8,778 nucleotides of DNA, from positions 1 to 8,778 of the forward strand of contig WRJP01000076.1 of NCBI GenBank assembly GCA_009778535.1. The letters run 5' to 3'. Below are positions 1 to 6,503 of this stretch, in pieces. The notes under the pieces are model-generated. The model saw only the letters and a program-made list of their open reading frames with translations. It was not told where the DNA came from and searched no databases. Each line of letters starts with the position of its first letter. The first letter of the stretch is position 1. A program made the position numbers and the translations under genes. The stretch comes from Propionibacteriaceae bacterium (GTDB taxonomy: Bacteria; Actinomycetota; Actinomycetes; Propionibacteriales; Propionibacteriaceae).

Positions 1-2
1 CC

Positions 3-524
3 GTAAACCAGATTCCAGTGGTGTCGCCAAAGCATCCGGTTTCTAAAAAATTCGTGCCAAAGCAGTCAAAGCCCCATGGGTTGACTGCGGAAACTCAAGC
101 TGCGCTAAACAAGCTGGTTGCGGCAGCAAAGAAAGATGGAATCAATATCAAGGTACGTTCGGGCTACCGTTCCTATGCAGAACAAGCAGCTATCTTAAAA
201 CGCAAGATCGTTGAATATGGGAATGAGGAGTTGGCTCGCAGATATAACGCTGAGGCTGGGAAAAGCGAACACCAAACTGGTCTAGCTGTTGACCTTTGGG
301 ACGGCAAAGTCTGGGGCACCGGAATCAGTGACACCAAACTCGGTAAGTGGTTATGGCAGCACAGCCGCGAATATGGTTTTATCCTGCGTTACCCGCCTGG
401 GAAAGAGAAAATCACCGGGTACGCCTACGAACCCTGGCATTTTCGCTATATCGGGGTGGAAGATTCGCTGAATTTCAAACCAAATTCCACCCAAACCCTC
501 GAAGAATACTTGCAGCTAGCCTGA
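3..524 (+). CDS. VanY-family D-alanyl-D-alanine carboxypeptidase, 5' partial
   Basis: This is a zinc peptidase of the M15B/VanY family, which removes the terminal D-Ala from peptidoglycan stem peptides outside the membrane. The frame is open to the left edge with no stop, so the gene very probably starts upstream. The first in-window start, GTG at 18, falls inside the family's Asn-Lys/Gln...hpl-type lead-in (VNQIPVV, then PKHPV) and is probably not the real start. Numbered from that GTG, the landmarks are the RSGYRS motif at 47-52, the zinc-binding HxxGxAxD as SEHQTGLAVD with His85 and Asp92, and the EPWHFRY motif with probable catalytic Glu138 and third zinc ligand His141. All catalytic residues are present, so the domain should be active. 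Any signal peptide or membrane anchor would lie outside the window. The stop is TGA at 522-524. The next gene begins 48 bases downstream in the same frame. Confidence 0.88.
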   Translation, partial: VNQIPVVSPKHPVSKKFVPKQSKPHGLTAETQAALNKLVAAAKKDGINIKVRSGYRSYAEQAAILKRKIVEYGNEELARRYNAEAGKSEHQTGLAVDLWDGKVWGTGISDTKLGKWLWQHSREYGFILRYPPGKEKITGYAYEPWHFRYIGVEDSLNFKPNSTQTLEEYLQLA

Positions 525-548
525 TTCGATCGGGCGAGCAACCACGAA

Positions 549-554
549 TGTAAT
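549..554 (+). promoter_or_regulatory. Possible -10 box for the phosphofructokinase gene
   Basis: TGTAAT matches the -10 consensus at five of six positions. A weak TTCGAT lies 18 bases upstream at 525-530. Initiation would fall near 561, leaving a very short leader that carries only the purine-rich AAAGAAG before the GTG start at 573. The gene could equally be co-transcribed with the carboxypeptidase upstream. Confidence 0.25.
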
Positions 555-572
555 GAACTGAAAGAAGAAATA

Positions 573-2810
573 GTGACGCAGATCGACTCGACAATTGGCG
601 TTGGTAAGAATATTGGGATACTCACCAGCGGTGGTGATGCTCCAGGAATGAATGCGGCGGTGCGTGCCGTAGTGCGGACGGCGATCAGTTTAGGAGCCGA
701 AGTTTATGCCTGCTACGAAGGGTATCAAGGCATGATCGACGGCGGGACTGGCATTGGCAAACTTGCCTGGAGCGATGTGGGCAGCATCCTGAATATGGGG
801 GGTACCGCGATTGGCACCTTCCGTTCGGCTGATTTCAGGAAACGTGAAGGTCGGGTCAAGGCCACCAAAAACCTGTTGGAACGCGACATCGACAGGCTGA
901 TCGTGATTGGCGGAAACGGTTCACTGACGGGGCTGGACACTCTCGCCCAAGAGTGGTCAGAGAACATCGCCCAGCTAGTAGCTGAGCAACAGCTCAGCGC
1001 GGAGGTTGCCGCCGCCCATCCACAGTTGTTCTTTGCCGGTTTGGTGGGTTCAATCGATAACGACCTAGTTGGAACCGACAACACCATCGGGGCAGATTCA
1101 GCCCTGCATCGTATAGTCGACGCGATCAATTCGCTCACCTCAACAGCAGCAAGCCATCAGCGTTCGTTCGTAGTAGAAGTGATGGGTCGCAACTGTGGGT
1201 ATCTGGCTTTGATGAGCGCCATAGCTGGCGGGTGCGATTACGCCCTGATTCCGGAAATGCCTCCAGAATCTGGGTGGGAGAAGCAGATGCGCGAAGCACT
1301 GGCAAAAGGCCGAGCAGCGGGCAGGCGGCACTCTCTGGTTGTGGTTGCCGAGGGAGCTACAGACCGTAACCAAAATCCGATCTCTAGCGAATATGTGTGT
1401 GAAATCTTAAAACATGACACCGACGAAGATGTCCGCGTTACCAAGTTGGGGCATGTGCAGCGCGGCGGAACCCCCAGTGCCTATGATCGTTGGGCTTCGA
1501 CCTGGTTAGGATATGAAGCCGTAATGTCGGTGCTAACCCAAAAACCTGGTAGCACTGGAAAGGTGATCGGCTTTCACAACAACAAAGTCTCGTACTTCCC
1601 GCTTGCCGAAGCTGTGAAACAAACAAATTCCATGCCAGAGCTTATCGCCACCGGTCGCTACGACGAGGCGGTAAAGCTGCGCGGCAGTTCGTTCAAGGAA
1701 ATGGCTGACATTTTCACCGAATTGGTGAACCCGCCGGATGCAAAGATAGCTGCGAATGCGAAACGAGTGGCGGTTCTTCATGCTGGTGGTCTGGCACCAG
1801 GGATGAATGTGGCAGCCAAAACCGCTATTCGGCTAGGAATTAGCCGCGGATTCACGATGCTCGGTGTTGAAGATGGTTTCGTTGGACTAGCTGAGGGTCG
1901 TATCTCCGAATTCGCCTGGGAAGAAGTGGAAGACTGGTTCGCAGGTGGCGCCTCGCTCGGGCTGCGACGGGCAACTCCAAAGGTCGAAGATTTCTATGCG
2001 ATCAATCACGCGCTGGATGCCAATCGGGTTGATGCGTTGCTGATTATTGGAGGCTGGGATGCCTATGAGGGCGCTCGACTCATGAACGAGGAGAAGAGCC
2101 GCTACCCAGCTTTTCGGATTCCAATCGTCTGCGTCCCGGCCAGCATCGACAATAACCTGCCTGGCTCGACGATCTCCATCGGAGCGGACACTGCATTGAA
2201 CGTTATTGCCGAGGCTATCGACCGGATAAAAATGTCTGGGCATGCTGCTACTCGAGCATTCGTGGTAGAAACCATGGGAGGCTATTGCGGCTATCTGGCA
2301 GCTATGGGCGGCTTATCTGGGGGCGCCGAACGCATTTACTTGCACGAAGAAGGCATCACCCTTGCCGACTTGGAACGTGATGTCCGTCTGATTAACGAAA
2401 TGTTCTCCAGTGGCCGGAAGCTGTTCTTGGCGGTACGTAATGAAGCTGCAAACCCGCTGTACAGTGTCGATTTCATTGCTCGGCTTTTGGAAGAAGAGGG
2501 CGGTGACCTGTTTGATGTACGTCAGGCAATCCTCGGCCATATTCAACAAGGCGGTGATCCCACTCCCTATGATCGGCTGCTGGCCACCCGACTTGCTGCA
2601 TCTGCATTGCAGGTTTGCGCCGACCAGTTCAAGAACAAAGAGGCTGAGGCTGCCTACATCGGAATCCGCGGGGAAGGGGTCGTGAGGACTCCAATGTCGC
2701 GGCTTGCCGAAGAATTTGACTTGAACTTCAAGCGTCCCAAACGCCAGTGGTGGTTACAACTCCTGCCGGTGATCTCCGCAGTAAGTGGTCATCAACCCGC
2801 TCGGCGCTGA
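573..2810 (+). CDS. Tandem-domain 6-phosphofructokinase (eukaryotic-type double length)
   Basis: The protein phosphorylates fructose 6-phosphate with ATP, the committed step of glycolysis, in the cytosol. It has 745 residues, about twice the usual bacterial length of about 320-340, and consists of two homologous phosphofructokinase halves. The N-half (about 14-385) carries the catalytic set: GGDAPGMNA from 20, the SIDND motif with catalytic Asp162, HQR ending at Arg197, MGR ending at Arg206, and GHVQRGG with His294 and Arg297. The C-half (about 396-740) is degenerate in the way animal and fungal regulatory halves are. It has GGLAPGMN at 405-412, SIDNN at 524-528, MGGYCGYLA in place of MGR, and GHIQQGG in place of GHIQRGG. 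Gly116 in GGNGS, rather than Asp, points to ATP and not pyrophosphate as donor. Asn115 replaces the usual Asp (Asp103 in E. coli), which is unusual. The start is GTG, preceded only by a weak AAGAAG. Confidence 0.93.
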   Translation: MTQIDSTIGVGKNIGILTSGGDAPGMNAAVRAVVRTAISLGAEVYACYEGYQGMIDGGTGIGKLAWSDVGSILNMGGTAIGTFRSADFRKREGRVKATKNLLERDIDRLIVIGGNGSLTGLDTLAQEWSENIAQLVAEQQLSAEVAAAHPQLFFAGLVGSIDNDLVGTDNTIGADSALHRIVDAINSLTSTAASHQRSFVVEVMGRNCGYLALMSAIAGGCDYALIPEMPPESGWEKQMREALAKGRAAGRRHSLVVVAEGATDRNQNPISSEYVCEILKHDTDEDVRVTKLGHVQRGGTPSAYDRWASTWLGYEAVMSVLTQKPGSTGKVIGFHNNKVSYFPLAEAVKQTNSMPELIATGRYDEAVKLRGSSFKEMADIFTELVNPPDAKIAANAKRVAVLHAGGLAPGMNVAAKTAIRLGISRGFTMLGVEDGFVGLAEGRISEFAWEEVEDWFAGGASLGLRRATPKVEDFYAINHALDANRVDALLIIGGWDAYEGARLMNEEKSRYPAFRIPIVCVPASIDNNLPGSTISIGADTALNVIAEAIDRIKMSGHAATRAFVVETMGGYCGYLAAMGGLSGGAERIYLHEEGITLADLERDVRLINEMFSSGRKLFLAVRNEAANPLYSVDFIARLLEEEGGDLFDVRQAILGHIQQGGDPTPYDRLLATRLAASALQVCADQFKNKEAEAAYIGIRGEGVVRTPMSRLAEEFDLNFKRPKRQWWLQLLPVISAVSGHQPARR

Positions 2811-2832
2811 TAACTGAAACTGCTGATCGGAG

Positions 2833-2838
2833 TAGACT
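2833..2838 (+). promoter_or_regulatory. Leaderless -10 promoter element for the CCA enzyme gene
   Basis: TAGACT fits the TANNNT -10 pattern and lies eight bases before the GTG start at 2847, so transcription would begin at or within a base or two of the start codon. No Shine-Dalgarno sequence lies at normal spacing. A recognisable -35 box is lacking, which is common for actinobacterial promoters. It lies in the 36-base gap after the phosphofructokinase stop. Confidence 0.45.
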
Positions 2839-2846
2839 ATCGGGTC

Positions 2847-4292
2847 GTGCCCAAACTGAGTGAGAAGCAGTTGCAGCGGCTGACCGCCGTGGTATCAGCA
2901 ACCCCGAAGATTCAAAAACTTGCCAAGGCATTTGCTGATGCCAACCAAGAGTTCTATCTGATTGGTGGATCGGTTCGCGATGCTTTACTGGGGGTTTCCA
3001 GCAGCGATCTGGATTTCACGACGTCAGCGCGGCCAGAGCAGATTGAGGAGCTACTGCGGAAAGTCACCCCAGCGACCTGGGATATTGGCAGAGCCTTCGG
3101 CACAATCGGTGGACACGTTACCGAGGCCGACGGATGTGATTGGATCGTAGAGATTACGACGTTCCGTGCTGACAGCTACGACCCGCAATCTCGTAAGCCG
3201 ACGATCTCGTTCGGGGATCACCTGGCTGGTGACCTAATCCGGCGGGATTTCACGATTAACGCGATGGCAGTTTCCATGGAAACAGGGGAGTTGTTCGACC
3301 CTTTCGGCGGTATCGTTGATCTGGAGAACCGCCTAATCAGGACACCTTCGGCTGCTGAAATCTCATTCACCGACGATCCGCTGCGTATGATGCGTGCTGC
3401 GCGCTTCGTCTCGCAACTCGGCTTTTTGACAGATGTAGATTTGGTACGCGCAATGGTGGAGTTCAAAGATCGGTTACAGATCGTATCCGCCGAACGCATT
3501 AGAGATGAACTTTCCAAGCTGCTGCTTGGCAGCCACACCCGCGAGGGGTTGAATCTGTTGGTGGAAACAGGTATCGCGGACATCGTGCTACCTGAACTCC
3601 CTGCGCTGCGGATGGAACGTGATGAGCATAATCGACACAAAGATGTCTACGAGCATTCGCTAGTGGTGCTGGAGCAGGCCATTGACTTGGAAAAGTCTCG
3701 CGGACATTCCCCTGATCTGGTTCTGCGATTGGCGGCGTTGCTACATGACATTGGCAAACCAGCAACTCGGCGTTTTGAAGGCGATTCAAAGGTGAGTTTT
3801 TACCATCACGATGTTGTGGGCGCGAAACTTGCCAGAAAGCGCTTGCGGGAACTGCGGTTCCCTAACGATGTGGTTGAAGCAGTTTCAAAGCTCATCGAAT
3901 TGCATTTGCGTTTTCATGGATACCAAGAGCAGGGCTGGAATGATTCAGCGGTACGGCGCTACGTTCATGATGCTGGAGAGCAATTGGAGCGGCTCCACAT
4001 TTTGACTCGCTCAGATTGCACTACGCACAATGCGGCCAAGGCCAACAAGTTACACACGACCTATGAGCAGTTGGAGTGGCGTATCGACGAGTTGGCTGCG
4101 CAAGAAGAGCTGGCGGCCATCCGTCCCGATTTGAATGGGGACGAAATCATGGCGATCCTGGAAATCCCCGCCGGACCGCAGGTGGGGCAGGCCTACAAGT
4201 TTTTGTTGGAACGCCGCATGGAATCTGGGCCGTTGGGCAAAGAGAGCGCCCGTGAGGAATTGCTCGCCTGGTGGGCCAGCACCCCCCGCTGA
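2847..4292 (+). CDS. cca: CCA-adding tRNA nucleotidyltransferase
   Basis: This enzyme adds or repairs the 3'-terminal CCA of tRNAs using CTP and ATP without a nucleic acid template. It has 481 residues, normal for the class II actinobacterial enzyme. The nucleotidyltransferase head has GGSVRD at 40-45 followed by the metal-binding DLD motif with Asp54 and Asp56. RRDFTINA at 132-139 and TDDPLRMMRAARF from about 175 are the nucleotide-selection and neck motifs. A C-terminal HD domain carries LLHDIGKPATR with His300 and Asp301, as in many bacterial members with extra phosphohydrolase activity. The start is a GTG without a ribosome-binding site but with a -10 box directly upstream. In many actinobacteria cca neighbours a NUDIX hydrolase gene and murJ. 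Here it sits alone between phosphofructokinase and a convergent phospholipase gene. Confidence 0.95.
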   Translation: MPKLSEKQLQRLTAVVSATPKIQKLAKAFADANQEFYLIGGSVRDALLGVSSSDLDFTTSARPEQIEELLRKVTPATWDIGRAFGTIGGHVTEADGCDWIVEITTFRADSYDPQSRKPTISFGDHLAGDLIRRDFTINAMAVSMETGELFDPFGGIVDLENRLIRTPSAAEISFTDDPLRMMRAARFVSQLGFLTDVDLVRAMVEFKDRLQIVSAERIRDELSKLLLGSHTREGLNLLVETGIADIVLPELPALRMERDEHNRHKDVYEHSLVVLEQAIDLEKSRGHSPDLVLRLAALLHDIGKPATRRFEGDSKVSFYHHDVVGAKLARKRLRELRFPNDVVEAVSKLIELHLRFHGYQEQGWNDSAVRRYVHDAGEQLERLHILTRSDCTTHNAAKANKLHTTYEQLEWRIDELAAQEELAAIRPDLNGDEIMAILEIPAGPQVGQAYKFLLERRMESGPLGKESAREELLAWWASTPR

Positions 4293-4325
4293 GTGTTCTC
4301 TTTCTCCCGCTGGGTACTGTCCCTT

Positions 4326-4471
4326 CCCCCCGTCATTCCGCAGCTTGCTTGCGGAATCCAGTGCAATCAGTGGTTAAACAAGAACGGAGCCTGTGCTGCA
4401 CGCAGTTGCAGCATTTGTGTCATGGATCCTGCGACGCCGCTCCGCAGCGCGACAGGATGACAAATAGGGGG
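4326..4471. repeat. Three-hairpin intergenic element with GTCAT inverted ends (REP/MITE-like)
   Basis: The element fills most of the gap between two convergent genes. Hairpin 1 pairs ATTCCGCA (4335-4342) with TGCGGAAT (4350-4357). Hairpin 2 pairs TGCTGCA (4394-4400) with TGCAGCA (4407-4413). Hairpin 3 lies at 4418-4462, with TGTCAT/ATGACA or ATCCTG/CAGGAT outer arms, and forms its best inner stem on the minus strand, CGCTGC/GCGGCG around GGA. Hairpins 1 and 3 read alike on opposite strands: GTCATTCC...GGAATCCA on plus, and GTCATCCTG...GGATCCA on minus. The outer ends are C-run plus GTCAT on the left and ATGAC plus G-run on the right. This resembles paired inverted REP units or a small non-autonomous element. 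It could also act as a bidirectional transcript end, but no T-tract follows the stems. Other genomic copies cannot be seen from this window. Confidence 0.55.
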
Positions 4472-4493
4472 CACTGTCGCAGCCTGGCTGGGT

Positions 4494-5381
4494 TCACAGC
4501 CCCAAAAAGTCTCGCCAGGAACCAAGCTCGGCTTGGGATTGGGCTAACCCAGTTTGGTAAGCCGCCTCAAGTTTGGCGACATCCTTGGTGCCGTTGCTGA
4601 CTTCCATTCGCTGCGGAATGAACAAATACGCTTGCCCGCTGCTTTGGAGGTCGAAAAGTTCTTCACGGGTGCTGTTGTATTTACGCCAGCGTTCGTTCAG
4701 CGCCTCAGCGACCGCCGGATATTTGCGGAACCAGATATTCGAAAGCCATGGCACCTTGCTGGGAGACTTTCGATATTCGCGTTCCTGGGTGAGTACCACA
4801 AAAAAGCGTTTGAATCCAGCTTCGCGGGCAGCGTCGATAGCAAATCCTCCGGTTGGCCCCAGCGCGCCATCCACGTAGGTTTTTCCGTCAAGTTTCACCG
4901 GAGGCATCAGCATCGGCATTGTGGAGCAGGCGCGAATTCGGCGCATTAAGGTTCGGATACTATCTGCATCATTTTGTGACCAATAGATGCTCTTGCCAGT
5001 TTCGCATTCAAACGTACCAAGGCGACAGCGTGCGGGGTTGGCTTTGAAAGTTTCAAAATCAAAAGGCAACGCCTGCCCAGGTTCGCCGGTTTGCCCGTAG
5101 ATGTAATCGGCGTTGAACAGCCCTTTACCGCGCAGGAAAGTCCAGATATTGCCAAAGTTAGGGTCGGCGGCAAACTCGACGAACGATTTCTTCGCACGGT
5201 CACCGTCACGTGATAGGTAATTTGCGGTGCAACTGCACCCAGCAGAGATGCCTGCCACAAAATCAAAATAGATTCCAGCATCCAGCAAGGTAGCAACTAC
5301 CCCTGCCGAGTAGGCAGCGCGCATGCCGCCACCCTCAAAAATCAGTGCAACATCATTTACGTTGCTGCGCAGTTCGTTCAC
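4494..5381 (-). CDS. Patatin-like phospholipase (YjjU-type)
   Basis: This is a serine acyl hydrolase of the patatin family, predicted to cleave acyl groups from lipids. The physiological substrate of this bacterial subgroup is not settled. The 295-residue protein shows the complete catalytic set. GGGMRAAYSAG at 17-27 forms the oxyanion hole, GISAG at 44-48 gives nucleophile Ser46, and DGALGP at 171-176 gives the partner Asp171. No signal peptide or membrane segment is visible, so it is probably cytosolic or peripheral. The start is GTG (complement of 5379-5381), with TATGGT six bases upstream and no ribosome-binding site, suggesting a leaderless mRNA. It is divergent from the GMP synthase gene across 96 bases and convergent with cca. 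No cyclase or other defence partner lies beside it. Confidence 0.88.
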   Translation of the reverse strand: MNELRSNVNDVALIFEGGGMRAAYSAGVVATLLDAGIYFDFVAGISAGCSCTANYLSRDGDRAKKSFVEFAADPNFGNIWTFLRGKGLFNADYIYGQTGEPGQALPFDFETFKANPARCRLGTFECETGKSIYWSQNDADSIRTLMRRIRACSTMPMLMPPVKLDGKTYVDGALGPTGGFAIDAAREAGFKRFFVVLTQEREYRKSPSKVPWLSNIWFRKYPAVAEALNERWRKYNSTREELFDLQSSGQAYLFIPQRMEVSNGTKDVAKLEAAYQTGLAQSQAELGSWRDFLGL

Positions 5382-5387
5382 AGATTT

Positions 5388-5393
5388 ACCATA
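5388..5393 (-). promoter_or_regulatory. Leaderless -10 element for the patatin-like gene
   Basis: On the minus strand this reads TATGGT, a TANNNT -10 box six bases before the GTG start, so transcription would begin at or next to the first codon. No clear -35 box is seen. Confidence 0.45.
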
Positions 5394-5403
5394 ACAGAGG
5401 CTG

Positions 5404-5436
5404 CAAGGCAGCTAGTTCTAGGCACCACCAAGGCAG
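5404..5436. repeat. Short direct repeats in the divergent promoter region
   Basis: CAAGGCAG occurs at 5404-5411 and again at 5429-5436, 25 bases apart. Between them is CTAGTTCTAG (5412-5421), an inverted CTAG pair. The site lies between the two divergent -10 boxes and could bind a shared regulator. Eight-base repeats can also arise by chance, so this is only a candidate operator. Confidence 0.2.
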
Positions 5437-5465
5437 ATTTTGTGTAACTGGGAGCACTCGACTAC

Positions 5466-5471
5466 TACAAT
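5466..5471 (+). promoter_or_regulatory. Leaderless -10 element for the GMP synthase gene
   Basis: TACAAT matches the -10 consensus at five of six positions and is separated by six bases (5472-5477) from the ATG at 5478. Transcription would therefore start at or very near the A of the start codon. Possible -35 sequences around TTGTGT (5440-5445) have poor spacing. Confidence 0.55.
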
Positions 5472-5477
5472 CTGGGT

Positions 5478-6488
5478 ATGACTTTGGAGCAGGAGACTTT
5501 TCTTCACGTGGCTGGCGCCAGTAAGCCTTGTACCACAGCTAGTTTCGTGGCCGATCAGGTTGAACAGATACGTGAACAGGTAGGGTCAGGACTGGCAATC
5601 TGCGGGCTGTCGGGTGGGGTGGACTCGGCAGTATCGGCGGCGCTGGTGCAACGGGCTATCGGCGACCAACTCACCTGCGTATTCGTGGATCACGGACTGC
5701 TGCGCAAGGGCGAACGTGAGCAGGTGGAGCAAGACTTCGTCGCTGCAACCGGAGCAAAGTTAGTCGTAGTAGATGCAGTTGAACACTTCCTAGGTTTTCT
5801 TGCTGGGGTGAGCGATCCTGAAGAAAAACGCAAAATCATCGGGCGCGAGTTCATCAATGTCTTTACAAATGCCGCCAGTGCGATCAGCAGTGAATCCGAA
5901 GTGCGCTTCCTGGTGCAAGGCACGATCTATCCAGATGTTGTCGAATCTGGTGTCGGCGACGGGCTATCCAACGTCAAGAGCCACCACAACGTTGGCGGTC
6001 TGCCACCTGGGGTGAAATTCGAACTAGTTGAGCCGCTGCGCATGCTTTACAAAACTGGAGTGCGCCAAGTCGGAAGCTATCTTGGCCTGCCCGACCAGAT
6101 TGTGCAACGCCATCCTTTCCCCGGGCCTGGCTTAGGCATTCGGGTGGTTGGTGCCGTTGACGCAGAACGTTTGCGCATCCTGCGTGAGGCAGACGCAATC
6201 GTACGTGAAGAAATCGCAGCTGGATTAGGTGCCGACGTTTGGCAATTTCCGGTAGTGCTTCTCGCCGATGTCCGCTCAGTTGGAGTTTCGGACGATGCCC
6301 GCACCTACGGCTATCCCGTCGTACTGCGCCCGGTGATGAGCACCGACGCCATGACTGCCGACTGGGTAAAGCTTCCATATGATGTGATTGAACGACTAAG
6401 CCGCCGTATCACCAGCGAAGTACCTGAAGTTAACCGTGTAGTTCTCGATGTGACTCCCAAACCCCCAGGCACCATCGAGTGGGAATAA
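5478..6488 (+). CDS. guaA: GMP synthase ATP-pyrophosphatase protein lacking the glutaminase domain
   Basis: The family converts XMP to GMP by adenylating XMP and then adding ammonia. Only the ATP-pyrophosphatase domain and C-terminal dimerization domain are present: 336 residues against about 520 for normal GuaA. The P-loop SGGVDS is at 45-50, KSHHNVGGLP at 167-176, the HPFPGPGLG substrate loop at 212-220, and KPPGTIEWE closes the protein, so the synthetase half looks complete. The class I glutamine amidotransferase domain with its Cys-His-Glu triad is absent. Upstream DNA belongs to a divergent gene, so it has not been split off by a frameshift. Residues 7-23 (FLHVAGASKP...) still resemble the linker that follows the glutaminase domain in fused GuaA, suggesting loss from a fused ancestor. 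It may use free ammonia, a partner glutaminase, or be a paralog of a full-length GuaA. The ATG start is supported by a TACAAT box six bases upstream. Confidence 0.9.
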   Translation: MTLEQETFLHVAGASKPCTTASFVADQVEQIREQVGSGLAICGLSGGVDSAVSAALVQRAIGDQLTCVFVDHGLLRKGEREQVEQDFVAATGAKLVVVDAVEHFLGFLAGVSDPEEKRKIIGREFINVFTNAASAISSESEVRFLVQGTIYPDVVESGVGDGLSNVKSHHNVGGLPPGVKFELVEPLRMLYKTGVRQVGSYLGLPDQIVQRHPFPGPGLGIRVVGAVDAERLRILREADAIVREEIAAGLGADVWQFPVVLLADVRSVGVSDDARTYGYPVVLRPVMSTDAMTADWVKLPYDVIERLSRRITSEVPEVNRVVLDVTPKPPGTIEWE

Positions 6489-6491
6489 ACC

Positions 6492-6497
6492 AGAGGA
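6492..6497 (+). promoter_or_regulatory. Shine-Dalgarno site for the NAD(P)H-binding protein gene
   Basis: AGAGGA lies six bases before the ATG at 6504 and within the 15-base gap after the GMP synthase stop. It fixes the start and supports translation from a shared transcript, in contrast to the leaderless genes nearby. Confidence 0.6.
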
Positions 6498-6503
6498 TCC
6501 CGA

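Noticed and set aside
18..20. GTG at 18 as the start of the carboxypeptidase gene
   Set aside because: The frame stays open to the window edge and the residues before it fit the family's conserved lead-in. There is also no export signal downstream of it, so the true start is outside.
725..1138. 137-codon minus-strand frame inside the phosphofructokinase gene
   Set aside because: It lies opposite the well-supported catalytic half, and its translation is a low-complexity Ser/Pro/Arg-rich shadow with no recognisable family.
3218..3640. 140-codon minus-strand frame inside the CCA enzyme gene
   Set aside because: Shadow of a conserved gene on the other strand, Ser/Arg-rich, with no domain signature.
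4316..4478. ACTGTC copies at 4316-4321 and 4473-4478 as target-site duplications of the hairpin element
   Set aside because: They are only six bases long and unequally spaced from the element ends (four bases on one side, one on the other), so chance is a sufficient explanation.
4494..6488. A CBASS-like cyclic-nucleotide defence pair (patatin effector plus nucleotide enzyme)
   Set aside because: The patatin protein looks like the YjjU-type group and no CD-NTase, ubiquitin-like accessory or other defence gene is adjacent. The neighbour is a GMP synthase domain, which makes GMP, not a signalling cyclic nucleotide. The genes are also divergent, not an operon.
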